Source: Rubripirellula tenax (GTDB lineage: Bacteria > Planctomycetota > Planctomycetia > Pirellulales > Pirellulaceae). From it: DNA of 64,000 bases. Every line of letters begins with the position of its first letter. The first letter of the stretch is position 1. The notes under the pieces are model-generated. The model was not told where the DNA came from and made no database searches. It worked only from the letters and a program-made list of their open reading frames with translations. Below, one piece after another: positions 44,460 to 53,964 of this stretch. The translations under genes and the position numbers were made by a program. Where the stretch lies: positions 556,065-620,064 of the forward strand of contig NZ_SJPW01000005.1 of assembly GCF_007860125.1 (NCBI RefSeq), in the 5' to 3' direction.

Positions 44460-45713
44460 CTACAGCTCTTCTTCGATCACTTCTTTTGAACCGCGAGTCC
44501 CTAGCGATCCCCACAATCCGTAGGGACTCTTGTTGCCCGGGGCGGCACCGCCGGTTCCTCCGCTCCAAACGTTTGGCGTGTCAAAGTTACCGGCTTCAAT
44601 CGAATCGGTAACGAACTTCACCGCGCCGTCGGACATCAGGATATGCGCACCGCCTTGGTGACGGCTGCTGACGGTTGAGACGCCGGGCGAATTAACTCCA
44701 TCGCCGGCCGCTCCACCGAGACATACTTCGCGGTTCGGTGTCAAAATCGTATTGAAACTGGTCCAGATCGTTCCGGCCTGGGCCCAGCGATAACCACGGC
44801 CTCCAAACGCACCCGGTAGCGTCGGCGCGGTACCGCCGTCCGTGCCGTCAGACCAAAATCGCGGACGCAGGGGGCTGACCAAACCATCATGGAAACAGTA
44901 GTCCGGTTCATCACGAATCGTCGGGGTATCGTTTTCGATCGCCGGCAACGTGCGAGTGTCGCGGTCGCCAAGATCGGTGGCGATTTCCCCGCACATGATC
45001 GTGTTGGACAATCCATCAAGGATGTCGCGAAACCTCATGTCCCGTCTCGCAACAAAGACACCACGACAGGCAGCCTGTGATTCGATCGCGACCGCGGTTG
45101 GCGTCGGCGTCACTAGAATCCCGTTCGTGATTTGAGTCGGTCCGGTGTCCATCCGCTCGATCGAATCGCCGACACAGGCGGCGTAGTTAGTTCGACCAAA
45201 TGCGGGCAGCCCGACACCGGGGTCACTCGGGCAACGCAGCGTGGGAAGCTCGGTGTGCCACGGCGAGTATTGAGCGTGATAGGGAGCCGCACCCATCGCA
45301 GGAAATGGCGGAGTTTGCAATCCGCCGTCGACGCGAGACTGATTCGGATTCGAGATCTGTTCCCAAATCGCTTGCTGTTCCATGAACGGCGTGATGCCGA
45401 CCAAGAACGATAAGTCCAAACGATTGTTCATATCGACGGGGCTGTTCCCGTCGGTCCACGTGCCACCGTGATGCCGCGGCAGTTGCTTGTAGGCCGAGTG
45501 ATAATTGTGCAGTGCCAAGCCGAGTTGCTTGAAGTTGTTGCTGCAACTCATTCGACGAGCCGCCTCGCGGGCCGCTTGGACGGCGGGCAGCAAAAGGCCA
45601 ACCAAGACCCCGATGATGGCGATCACCACCAACAACTCAACCAAAGTGAAACCAGAGCGACGCGATGCGGAACCATTGGCGCAGCCGCAACTGCGCAGAG
45701 AAATACGGACCAT
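44460..45713 (-). CDS. DUF1559 family protein with prepilin-type N-terminus, 417 aa
   Basis: After a 19-residue basic leader with three cysteines, [20 protein letters not shown] is a prepilin signal and helix. [40 protein letters not shown] and the late [20 protein letters not shown] are DUF1559 hallmarks. It is clearly paralogous to the protein at 31080 over its whole length, but no small lipoprotein follows it. ATG 45713 is preferred to the upstream TTG. Confidence 0.92.
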   Translation of the reverse strand: MVRISLRSCGCANGSASRRSGFTLVELLVVIAIIGVLVGLLLPAVQAAREAARRMSCSNNFKQLGLALHNYHSAYKQLPRHHGGTWTDGNSPVDMNNRLDLSFLVGITPFMEQQAIWEQISNPNQSRVDGGLQTPPFPAMGAAPYHAQYSPWHTELPTLRCPSDPGVGLPAFGRTNYAACVGDSIERMDTGPTQITNGILVTPTPTAVAIESQAACRGVFVARRDMRFRDILDGLSNTIMCGEIATDLGDRDTRTLPAIENDTPTIRDEPDYCFHDGLVSPLRPRFWSDGTDGGTAPTLPGAFGGRGYRWAQAGTIWTSFNTILTPNREVCLGGAAGDGVNSPGVSTVSSRHQGGAHILMSDGAVKFVTDSIEAGNFDTPNVWSGGTGGAAPGNKSPYGLWGSLGTRGSKEVIEEEL

Positions 45714-45763
45714 TGGGATAAATTCCAAACCTGAGAATGATAGAAATGCAAAACGAATGAACG

Positions 45764-46201
45764 CTAAGCAAACTCAGGCGGCCCCCTCAACCAATGCGCT
45801 CCCGATCGAGCGGTGGGCAGAATCCATGTGACGGAAATCCCCGCATCGATCCGTGGCGGTCCCATCAACGAGACCGTATTTGGCACGGCAATCGTAGCCG
45901 AAGCGAGCGTGCGGGCAGCACAAATCGCACACAGCCCGCTGTGACAATGATCGGATACGGCGCGTTGGCCGATCAAACCACCAGCCAAAGCATTGGACGA
46001 TTCGCTGGACAAGTCGGCCGAATCGTCTTCCGAAGACTCAACATGGGGGTGATCATGACCGTGGTCGTGATCACATCCGGTCGAATGAACGTGGCTGGAA
46101 CCCTGGCAAGCGACCGCCGAATGCGCGTGGAAGTGCGAAGCGGGCAAAAGCCAGCCGCCTACCAAATACGCGATCAGAGTCAGTCGAGTGATCCAGACCA
46201 T
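45764..46201 (-). CDS. Exported His-rich protein, probably metal-binding, 145 aa
   Basis: A hydrophobic N-terminus (ITRLTLIAYLVGGWLLPASH) acts as signal peptide or anchor. Next is a His/Asp/Cys-rich run (HFHAHSAVACQGSSHVHS, then CDHDHGHDHPHVES), followed by CHSGLCAICAARTLA and a C-terminal RGPPEFA. The Cys pair and RGPP ending recall DUF2946-type proteins, which are often near metal or copper transport genes. Metal binding is inferred from composition. No metal transporter is adjacent. The gene reads on the same strand as the DUF1559 gene, 50 bases upstream of it. Confidence 0.65.
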   Translation of the reverse strand: MVWITRLTLIAYLVGGWLLPASHFHAHSAVACQGSSHVHSTGCDHDHGHDHPHVESSEDDSADLSSESSNALAGGLIGQRAVSDHCHSGLCAICAARTLASATIAVPNTVSLMGPPRIDAGISVTWILPTARSGAHWLRGPPEFA

Positions 46202-46339
46202 CAGTTACGTCGTTGCCAATGTTGAAAGAGAACCGGGAAACTTGAGGGTGACGCTATCGTAAACGCCAGGTTTCGCCAAGCCATATTTCCGAGCAAAAAC
46301 CACGGCATTTTGATAGTACGCGTCGGGCAAGCTGTCGGT

Positions 46340-46375
46340 TCACCGTAGAAATCACCGTAGAAATCACCGTAGAAA
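46340..46375. repeat. 12-bp tandem repeat upstream of the HEAT gene
   Basis: TCACCGTAGAAA is present in three perfect copies, with a partial fourth. It lies in the 331-base gap 46202-46532 between the divergent His-rich and HEAT genes. A short minus-strand open frame crosses it but shows no coding signs. Tandem units of about one helical turn could act as repeated protein-binding sites. Confidence 0.7.
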
Positions 46376-46532
46376 CACCGACGAGTGGACCCGACGCCAA
46401 CCCAATACGCGTGATTGAGCGGCAAAACCCGCGACTCGCCGCCCGCTACTTGGGGCGAGCGGCAAATCATGGGATAACAACCGGTCGGTAGACCCCATCA
46501 AACTTTCTCATCCAAGATCCCAGTTTTGTCCC

Positions 46533-48095
46533 GTGTTTGAAGAATCCCTCGATCAACTTTTGGGTGAACAAGCTGATCCCGTCGCCGCCGGTTGGCGTCT
46601 GCGTGAATTAGCCGAATCCGCGGCCGACCACGGCCCCGCGCTGGTCGACGAGCTCGTCAGTCGGACGGAATCACTCGCATCCTCGGATCCGGCGATCGTC
46701 GGCGGATTGCTGCGCGTCGTCCACACAACGCTGTTGAGTTTGGGTGGCGACGTGATCGCGGGTCTCGATCCCGGTCGAATCGAATCGATCCACGATGCCC
46801 TGCCGACCGGGACCCCCAATCGGTATTTGCTGCTGCACTTGTTGGCGACGATGCGCAACCCCGATTCGTTATCACGGCTGGTCGCGATCTTACAGAAGTC
46901 TCCGCCCCAAAAATGGATGGAAGCAGCCCAGGTGCTCAGCCCGCTGATGCAGCACGCTGATTGGCCGGTCGCGTTGGTCTACCCCGAACTCTTGAACGCG
47001 ATCGAGCATCCATCGCTCGCGTCGCCGGTATTGGACTTGGCGAACTATTTGTTTCGGAAGGCCCGCGTCGCCACGCACCCAGCCGCTGACCGCGTCCCGA
47101 CATTGAACGTATTGTTGGGCGAAATCAGCGGTCGACTCTCTCGTTTTGAAGAGAACCCACATACGTTCGGCGATGACGTCGATACGGTTCAGAATCGCTT
47201 GGGCGAAGCGGTCGCCTTGGCAGTATCCCTTTGCGACACGGTTGGCATCTTGGGTGACGAAAGCTCGATCGGCAAACTGAATCAAACGGTCGAATTGAAG
47301 CATCGTCGCGTGCAATGCGAAGCCGCCGGTGCACTGTCCCGCATGGGCGACGAAGCGGGCCAGAAACGTTTGATCGAATTGACCAACGATCCATCCGCTC
47401 GACTTCGTGCGATTCACTATGCCGACGAACTGGGCATCGGCGATCGAGTCGACGAAGCCAATCGCAGCGATCGGGCGACCGCCGAATCCGAAGTCTCACT
47501 TTGGTTAAGCCAACCCCAACAAATGGGCGTACCACCAACCAGCGTCGAAGTCGTCGATAGCCAACGGATGATGTGGCCTTCCTTTGAGGACCCTATCGAC
47601 ATTCACTTGGTACGTTTCGAATACAACTTTGGCGAACGCGTCTACAGCAATGTCGCCATCGCGGGCCCGGTCACGTTCGCGATGTCCGCCGATGTCGCCG
47701 ACTTTTCCATGACCGACATTTACGCCATCTATGCCGGATGGCACGCCGACCATCCCGACATTTTCTCGGTTGTCGCCGATCAGTTGAACGAAGTTCAGAT
47801 TCGCGTGATGAGCGAACTGCAGAAGCACCTGGACCATCTTGGTTACGAGTCGATCAAGCCGGCGATGCTAGGCTTTTTCTTAGAAGAAAAAGCCGGCGTG
47901 TTTACAGCCATGCGTGACAACAAACCCTGTGCCGTCGTCACCGACGGACTGGAAACGATCGACCATCCCATCGGCGGTCGACTGCGGCCCATCCAACCGA
48001 TCGACCTCTTCAATCTGTACAAGGGCCGCAAGATGTTGCGGACCTTCAATCCGACGTCCGATGGCGACCTCGAAGACATTGTCGAAAGTGACTGA
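46533..48095 (+). CDS. HEAT-repeat-like protein, 520 aa
   Basis: The N-terminal 310 residues are helical and repetitive, with HEAT-like units such as RVQCEAAGALSRMGDEAGQK and RLIELTNDPSARLRAIHYAD. The C-terminal 190 residues form a separate mixed domain (FEDPIDIHLVRFEYNFGERV, then FFLEEKAGVFTAMRDNKPCA) that I do not recognise. There is no signal peptide. It begins at GTG 46533. It is the first gene of a tight three-gene unit with the 85-aa protein (20 bases later) and the FtsK/EccC-like ATPase, so it probably acts as an adaptor or scaffold for that machine. Confidence 0.72.
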   Translation: MFEESLDQLLGEQADPVAAGWRLRELAESAADHGPALVDELVSRTESLASSDPAIVGGLLRVVHTTLLSLGGDVIAGLDPGRIESIHDALPTGTPNRYLLLHLLATMRNPDSLSRLVAILQKSPPQKWMEAAQVLSPLMQHADWPVALVYPELLNAIEHPSLASPVLDLANYLFRKARVATHPAADRVPTLNVLLGEISGRLSRFEENPHTFGDDVDTVQNRLGEAVALAVSLCDTVGILGDESSIGKLNQTVELKHRRVQCEAAGALSRMGDEAGQKRLIELTNDPSARLRAIHYADELGIGDRVDEANRSDRATAESEVSLWLSQPQQMGVPPTSVEVVDSQRMMWPSFEDPIDIHLVRFEYNFGERVYSNVAIAGPVTFAMSADVADFSMTDIYAIYAGWHADHPDIFSVVADQLNEVQIRVMSELQKHLDHLGYESIKPAMLGFFLEEKAGVFTAMRDNKPCAVVTDGLETIDHPIGGRLRPIQPIDLFNLYKGRKMLRTFNPTSDGDLEDIVESD

Positions 48096-48115
48096 CTTCA
48101 AACCGGTGCAAAACG

Positions 48116-48373
48116 ATGTCTTTTAATCTGAACCGCGTGACGGACTGTGAAAGCCGCCTGAAGCGTGACTTTATCGAGTTTGCTCGGCTATGGGCCGATG
48201 TCCGCGAAGATTGGCTGGACGAACGCAGGGCTCAATTTGAAAGTGAACATCTGGATTCGCTGGGGCCGAGCTTGAATCGGTTTGCCGCGGCGCTGAGGGA
48301 TTTTTCGGATACCGCTCGGAAAGCGGACCGGTTACTTCGCGACGATACCAGCGGCGACGATCGACTAGAATGA
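48116..48373 (+). CDS. Small helical protein, 85 aa, possibly WXG100-like
   Basis: The predicted structure is two long amphipathic helices: SRLKRDFIEFARLWADVRED, then a stretch around WLDERRAQFESEHLDSLGPS, then LNRFAAALRDFSDTARKADR. Length, lack of a signal peptide and the central W-x-D followed by A-xx-F recall WXG100 (ESAT-6) proteins, but the Gly of WxG is Asp and no C-terminal YxxxD/E motif is present. It sits between the HEAT and the FtsK/EccC-like genes with short gaps. I give the WXG100 idea only as inference; it could be a simple coiled-coil accessory subunit. Confidence 0.6.
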   Translation: MSFNLNRVTDCESRLKRDFIEFARLWADVREDWLDERRAQFESEHLDSLGPSLNRFAAALRDFSDTARKADRLLRDDTSGDDRLE

Positions 48374-48431
48374 TTCGGTACCGACGTGCCTGTCCCCTTA
48401 CCGGTGCGCGCTCCTGATTAGGTATTCGATC

Positions 48432-51400
48432 ATGAAAGATAATTCCGTCGGTCCGGCCGGCCTCTTTGACGTGTGTCGACAGCAACAATTGCTTGAAGGT
48501 TTGTCCGAGCGGATTGCAAGTTCGTTGGAGCAGCAAGAATCGCTTGTGGTCGCCCACTCGCAGCAACGAGCATCCGAAGATGCCGAACTGTCTGACCGAC
48601 GCAACGGCGCCATGGCCGAATGTCGAGTCACACGCCACAAAATGTTAACCCAGTGGGATCGCGCTGAAGAAGACCTGACACATGCCTACGAAACCAAAGC
48701 GGTCACCCACCGCATGGAACTGAATCGGTTGGCTGTCGTTTTTCGCCGTAAGAAAACGGAAGCAACCAAAGCGATTCAGCGCAAAGTGGACGCGCGACAC
48801 CAGGCGGTGCTACAGCAATACGAGAATCGCAAGAACCAACCTGGCCTAATCAAACGCAAGGAGATCAAGAAGATCGACGACTCGTTAGCGTCGATACACC
48901 AGAACTTGGAATGGGCACGCGAGTTGACCATCCGGCGGTTGGATCGATTGCCGGAAGTGCTTCCCACGGATGACCCCGACGAAGACATGCGTGCGGCACC
49001 GCCCGAATCGGTTACGCACACGATCGACACGATTTTGCAATTGACGCGGCAGTCTTCCAAAGTCGTCGAAGAAATGCAGACTGGTGCGGCATCGAAAATC
49101 GTGGACAAGTTTTACTTGCCCGTCGGCGTCGCGATCTTCGTCGTCTTGTGGGCGATCGTCGCGTTCTTTGTTGCGCCGTCCCCTCCCTACTTGTGGATGG
49201 CTGCGGGTGTTGTACCCGCCGGCATCATCGGGTTCGCAACGTATCTGATTCTGCTTTGGCCACTCAAAAAATCTACGCGGACGCTCTACCCTCGCGCCGA
49301 ACGACTTGGACAGGCGGCCGAAGAATGCGCGGCGACCGGCCGCAAGATTGCGACACAGACCGCGTCGAATGCTGCGAATGACTTGATCAGCCGGCGTGAC
49401 GCCCATTTGCTATCTGCCCAACGCTGGAAAGAAGAACAAATGGCAACGCTTGATCAACGCCTCGCTGACGAACAAAACGAACTCCGCCAACAATTGGTCT
49501 TGTCGATCGAAAAAGCCGACAACCAGTACTCAGAAAGCTACACAACCGTTGGCACGACAATGCGAGCCAAAGCGGAATCCGTCGCCCAATCGATCACGCA
49601 ACACATCGCGTCGACAGACCAAATGATCCAGCGGGATCGTGACGTCAACGCCGCCAAGCGTTACGCCGAGATGCAGCGTTTGGCGAATCGGTTGAAGGAC
49701 GGTGTCAGCCGCGGAATGTCGCGGATTGCAAAGACGGACGAGAAAGTGCAATCCCAGTCTCCGGCGTGGGACGAGATTCTCAATTCCTCCTTCACGCCCG
49801 ATCGACCGGTCGTCGATTTTGTGCCGATTGGTTCGCTAGCCGTCGAGGGTCACTTGCGAAGCTTGCTGTCCAGCGCCCCCGTCGATGAAACGAAACCGGA
49901 TCTGTTGGCGGATATCAAGATTCCGTCACGGATGCCGATCGCACTGCACCGCCGTTTGCATTCGTGCTTGGTGATTCATTCGTCGCCGGCGTCGATGAAT
50001 TCGGCGATCGACGTTGCCCACCAAGTATTGTGGCGATTGCTCTGTACGGCACCGCCGGCGCGAGCCAAGTTGACGTTGATCGATCCGGTGGGTCGCGGCC
50101 AACACTTCACCAGCTTCATGGCATTGGTTGACCACGATCCGGCGATCGTCAGCCATCGCGTGTGGACGACCGACCAAAAGATCGAAGCTCGTTTGGCCGA
50201 ACTTGGGCATCACATCGAAGATGTCTTGCAGTCCAGCTTGCGCGATCGTTTCGAGCGGATCGAAGACTACAACGAATTGGCCGGTTCGATGGCCGAACCC
50301 TATCGCGCGGTCGCCGCGGTTGGATTTCCCAACGGACTGACTCGCGAGGGATACGGCCACCTGCGCGCGATCGTCGAAAGTGGACTGCGTTGCGGAATCT
50401 TTACGGTTCTGGTTTGCGACGACGACACCCCATGGCCCGCCGACATGCCGGCCCCTTCGGGCAACAAAGTGATGTCGCTGCGGGTCGATGAAGATGGTGC
50501 TTGGACTCTGTTGCAACCGGGACTCGAGGACCTTCCCTTCACCCCGGCATCGGTGCCACCAACATCGATCCGCCCAGAACTTGTCGCGAAACTCGGTTCA
50601 GCTGCGGTCGCTGCATCACGTGTCGAAATCCCGCTTGACTCGGTGTTAGCAGGTATCGTCGAGGCCAAAGGATCGACCTCGGACGAGATCGCGATCGCCG
50701 TCGGCAGCCAAGGTGCCAACCGTGCCATGCAAATGGAACTGGGCGAAGGCGTACGACAACATGTGCTGATCGCCGGCAAAACGGGATCGGGAAAAAGCAC
50801 GCTGCTGCATTCGATCATCACATCCGCCGCCTATCGCTATCGTCCCGACGAATTGCAGTTCTACCTTTTGGACTTCAAAAAGGGCGTCGAGTTCAAACCT
50901 TATGCCGATATCGGTCTACCGCACGCTCGTGTGATCGGAATCGAAAGCGAACGCGAATTCGGACGCAGCGTGCTACAACGACTGGACGTCGAACTGCAAC
51001 AACGAGGCGAAGCGTTCCGTGCCGCCGGCGTTCAAGAGCTTGGCAATTATCGAAGCGCAACCGGTAAACCGATGCCGCGATTGATGCTGGTGATCGACGA
51101 GTTTCAGGAACTGTTCGTGCGTGACGACAGGATCGCTGGTGACTGTGCCATGCTGTTGGATCGATTGGTTCGACAGGGTCGGTCGTTCGGTATCCACGTC
51201 GTGCTAAGCAGCCAATCGCTCGCCGGCGCATATTCGTTGCCACGCGCGACGCTTGGCCAAATGGCCGTCCGCATTGCGATGCAATGCAGCGAATCGGACG
51301 CCGCATTGATTTTGGCGGACGACAACACCGCCGCTCGTTTGATCAGTCGCCCTGGCGAAGCGATCTATAACGACGCCGGTGGTTTGGTCGAAGGCAACCA

Positions 51401-52322
51401 ACCGTTTCAAGTCGCGTGGCTCTCGCCCCAACGACACCGCGAAATGCTTAGCGCGATCACGGCGCGAGACCAAGCGTACGGATCTGAAATGCCGCCTGCT
51501 GTCGTGTTCGAGGGCAACCGCCCATGCCGCTGGACGCCGATCCTGGCCAACGCCGCCCTGAAGAGTGTTCCGAACGGTTCGATCGGCGGATTGCTTGGCG
51601 AATCGGTGGAAATCGGGCCGCCGGTCGCCGTCGCATTGTCACGGAATACAGGTCGCAATTTGTTGCTGATCGCCCCACCGGATTCCCGCGCGGCAATCTT
51701 GACAGCGACCCTGTCGGGCTTCGCAAAGATGCGTCCCGATGTCGAACTGATCTACTTTGACGGAACACGTGTCGACGAAGGCGAATCGTTGACGCCCTGG
51801 CTCAATGATGCGGGCGTCGCCGTCACCGCCATCAAGGCTCGCGAGAGTGATGCAGAGATAGTGCGGCTGTGCAGCGTGCTCGATTCACGCGACGAGGAAT
51901 CGACCGACTCGTCACCGATCGTCGTGATCATCGATCCGTTGGAACGATTCCGTGATCTGCGGCAAGACGAATCGTTCAACTTCTCGCTCGATTCGGCGGC
52001 AAGTGACGGCGGCGGCCCTGCGGGCCTACAGCGACTCTTGCGAGACGGGCCGGCGGTCGGCATGTTCGTGGTTTTGGTTTGCGGTTCCGCAGAAACGCTA
52101 TCCCGCTGGCTGCCCCGTGGCAGCCAACATGATTTGGAACTCCGAATCCTTGGACCAATGAATCCGTCGGACTCGTCGCTCTTGATCGACTCGCCCATCG
52201 CATCCGAATTGTCGGCGGCAACGATGCTAGTCTACGATGATTCCGATGGCCGCATCACGAAGTTTCGCCAATGCGATCTTCCTGACGCGACCGAAGTGAA
52301 AACGTGGCGTGAGTCTACTTAG
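48432..52322 (+). CDS. FtsK/SpoIIIE-EccC-like membrane ATPase with coiled coils, 1296 aa
   Basis: Layout: an N-terminal coiled coil (about 1-200); two membrane helices (about 229-250 and 256-282); a second coiled coil (about 290-430); then three ATPase-like modules. Module 1 (about 505-690) has HSSPASMNSA where a P-loop would be. Module 2 (about 745-1010) is intact: Walker A IAGKTGSGKSTLLHS near residue 781, LLDFKKGVEFKPYADIGLPH, Walker B LMLVIDEFQELF and LSSQSLAGAYSLPRATLGQM. Module 3 (about 1060-1290) has LIAPPDSRAAIL in place of Walker A. Three modules after paired membrane helices resemble type VII EccC/EssC more than a DNA-pumping FtsK. No gamma domain is seen. The C-terminal 8 bases overlap the convergent sulfatase. 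Confidence 0.82.
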   Translation: MKDNSVGPAGLFDVCRQQQLLEGLSERIASSLEQQESLVVAHSQQRASEDAELSDRRNGAMAECRVTRHKMLTQWDRAEEDLTHAYETKAVTHRMELNRLAVVFRRKKTEATKAIQRKVDARHQAVLQQYENRKNQPGLIKRKEIKKIDDSLASIHQNLEWARELTIRRLDRLPEVLPTDDPDEDMRAAPPESVTHTIDTILQLTRQSSKVVEEMQTGAASKIVDKFYLPVGVAIFVVLWAIVAFFVAPSPPYLWMAAGVVPAGIIGFATYLILLWPLKKSTRTLYPRAERLGQAAEECAATGRKIATQTASNAANDLISRRDAHLLSAQRWKEEQMATLDQRLADEQNELRQQLVLSIEKADNQYSESYTTVGTTMRAKAESVAQSITQHIASTDQMIQRDRDVNAAKRYAEMQRLANRLKDGVSRGMSRIAKTDEKVQSQSPAWDEILNSSFTPDRPVVDFVPIGSLAVEGHLRSLLSSAPVDETKPDLLADIKIPSRMPIALHRRLHSCLVIHSSPASMNSAIDVAHQVLWRLLCTAPPARAKLTLIDPVGRGQHFTSFMALVDHDPAIVSHRVWTTDQKIEARLAELGHHIEDVLQSSLRDRFERIEDYNELAGSMAEPYRAVAAVGFPNGLTREGYGHLRAIVESGLRCGIFTVLVCDDDTPWPADMPAPSGNKVMSLRVDEDGAWTLLQPGLEDLPFTPASVPPTSIRPELVAKLGSAAVAASRVEIPLDSVLAGIVEAKGSTSDEIAIAVGSQGANRAMQMELGEGVRQHVLIAGKTGSGKSTLLHSIITSAAYRYRPDELQFYLLDFKKGVEFKPYADIGLPHARVIGIESEREFGRSVLQRLDVELQQRGEAFRAAGVQELGNYRSATGKPMPRLMLVIDEFQELFVRDDRIAGDCAMLLDRLVRQGRSFGIHVVLSSQSLAGAYSLPRATLGQMAVRIAMQCSESDAALILADDNTAARLISRPGEAIYNDAGGLVEGNQPFQVAWLSPQRHREMLSAITARDQAYGSEMPPAVVFEGNRPCRWTPILANAALKSVPNGSIGGLLGESVEIGPPVAVALSRNTGRNLLLIAPPDSRAAILTATLSGFAKMRPDVELIYFDGTRVDEGESLTPWLNDAGVAVTAIKARESDAEIVRLCSVLDSRDEESTDSSPIVVIIDPLERFRDLRQDESFNFSLDSAASDGGGPAGLQRLLRDGPAVGMFVVLVCGSAETLSRWLPRGSQHDLELRILGPMNPSDSSLLIDSPIASELSAATMLVYDDSDGRITKFRQCDLPDATEVKTWREST

Positions 52323-53760
52323 GGACACGACGCCGATTCTCAAAACTGATTTGCAACAGTCCGGCCGGCTTCTTTTGAGCCGCCGCGACGCGTGACGCCA
52401 ACTGCTGCGTCAACTCGGCGACAATGGGTGCGTACCGATCGTCCTCGGCGACGTTATTCATCTCGGCGGGATCCTGTTTTAGGTCATACAGCTCGCGACC
52501 TTCGTCGCCGTTGTCGCCCCATTGAGTGAACCGAAAATCCGCCGTCCTCAGCGAATACCCGCTATTGAGCTGCGACAACGCGGAAGTCCGTGTCGCGATC
52601 GTCGGATCCGCAAGCGTTTCAACCAAGCTGATACCTGAAACGGTCGACGGAGCTTTCAATCCGGCAAGTTCCGCAAGCGTGGGATAAAAGTCAACCATTT
52701 CAGCCATCGACGCCGACGTTTTCCCCGACGCGATCCCTGGGCCCGCGATTACCAAAGGAACGCGAGTCGCATTTTCGAATAGTGTCTGCTTTTGGTAGTA
52801 ACCATGTTCACCCATGTGATAGCCATGGTCCGACGTAAACACGACGATGGTGCTATCGGCCAAGCCGGATTCCTGAAGTGCATCAAGGACTCGACCTACC
52901 TGGGCATCCGCGAAAGTGATTGACGCATAGTAGGCCTGGATGGCTTGACGGGCGAGTTCCGGAGCAAGATTGATCTGATCCTTCTTCACCTTCAAAGTTT
53001 TTTGGGCTGGCAGCGGCAATGTTTTGAGATAGCCGGCGGGAACGTTGGGGATTTTGATCGAATCGACGGGATACTTTTCAAAGTATTTTTTCGGCGCAAC
53101 ATACGGTGTGTGCGGTCGGTACATGCCGACGGCCAGAAAGAACGGCGTCTTCTCTTTGGCATGTTGACTCAGCACCTTGGCGGCTTCGTCGGCGGCGATA
53201 GCATCGGTCTGCTCGCTGTCATCCCCGTCCGCAGCCAACCAGCTGAGTGTGCCACCGAATCGGCCCGGCACCAGGCTGAAAATCTTGTCGTGTTCATTGC
53301 GATCGCGACCGCGAGGGTTAATCGTGTAGTCCCACGAATATGGATCGTCATGGCCCGACGTACCGATGTGTAACGGAACGTTGTAGTGAAAGATCTTGCC
53401 AATTCGCGTTGCCGTGTACCCGGCGTCGATGAACATTTGTGACATGGTTACCACGTTGGGCACATGTTCCCGGATATAGATGGCGTTGCGTTTCACCAAG
53501 TTCTGGTCCGGGTACATTCCCGTCATGAACGACGCGCGACTGGGACCGCAAAGCGGATACTGGCAATAGGCCCGATCGAACTTCACGCCACGGGCTGCCA
53601 AGCGATCAATATTGGGTGTTTGAACTTGTTCGTGACCGTAGCAAGCCACGTCACAATTCAGATCATCGCAAATCAAGAACAACACGTTCTTGGTATCCGC
53701 CGCGGCGCAAACGTTGATGCTGACGAGCGTGACAAATAGAAGAAAGAAAAATCGAGACAT
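52315..53760 (-). CDS. Secreted sulfatase, iduronate-2-sulfatase-like, 481 aa
   Basis: The signal peptide ends near CAAADT. NVLFLICDDLNCDVACYGH supplies the metal Asp pair, and QYPLCGPSRASFMTGMYP is the canonical formylglycine motif CxPSR. IGKIFHYNVP, YRPHTPYVAPKKYF and FTSDHGYHMGEHGYYQKQT are typical of the iduronate-sulfatase-like branch. The C-terminal ELYDLKQDPAEMNNVAED is the usual end of the family. It lies 204 bases downstream of a second sulfatase on the same strand, and the two may act on the same sulfated glycan. Confidence 0.9.
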   Translation of the reverse strand: MSRFFFLLFVTLVSINVCAAADTKNVLFLICDDLNCDVACYGHEQVQTPNIDRLAARGVKFDRAYCQYPLCGPSRASFMTGMYPDQNLVKRNAIYIREHVPNVVTMSQMFIDAGYTATRIGKIFHYNVPLHIGTSGHDDPYSWDYTINPRGRDRNEHDKIFSLVPGRFGGTLSWLAADGDDSEQTDAIAADEAAKVLSQHAKEKTPFFLAVGMYRPHTPYVAPKKYFEKYPVDSIKIPNVPAGYLKTLPLPAQKTLKVKKDQINLAPELARQAIQAYYASITFADAQVGRVLDALQESGLADSTIVVFTSDHGYHMGEHGYYQKQTLFENATRVPLVIAGPGIASGKTSASMAEMVDFYPTLAELAGLKAPSTVSGISLVETLADPTIATRTSALSQLNSGYSLRTADFRFTQWGDNGDEGRELYDLKQDPAEMNNVAEDDRYAPIVAELTQQLASRVAAAQKKPAGLLQISFENRRRVPK

Positions 53761-53882
53761 GAAGGTTTGCTCCCAGAGCAGGCAGGTCGAAATTCAACGG
53801 GGCGTGTCTCGGATCATTCATTCCAAAACACCGCCCAATGTATCCTACCGCACGCTCCACTGCTTCGATCGGTTCGACTCGT

Positions 53883-53924
53883 CACCCTCGCAATCCGGAT
53901 ACGGCACCCTCGCAATCCGAATAC
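53883..53924. repeat. Direct repeat between two sulfatase genes
   Basis: CACCCTCGCAATCCGGATAC at 53883-53902 recurs at 53905-53924 with one mismatch, a 22-bp unit. It lies in the leader of the minus-strand sulfatase at 53760. Confidence 0.7.
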
Positions 53925-53964
53925 AGCCCCGAATCGATGACGCCAAACCATGTGTGCCGCATCG

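Noticed and set aside
46201-46470. An 89-aa minus-strand open frame containing FYGD repeats
   Set aside because: The repeats come from the 12-bp tandem repeat; no signal or ribosome site supports translation.
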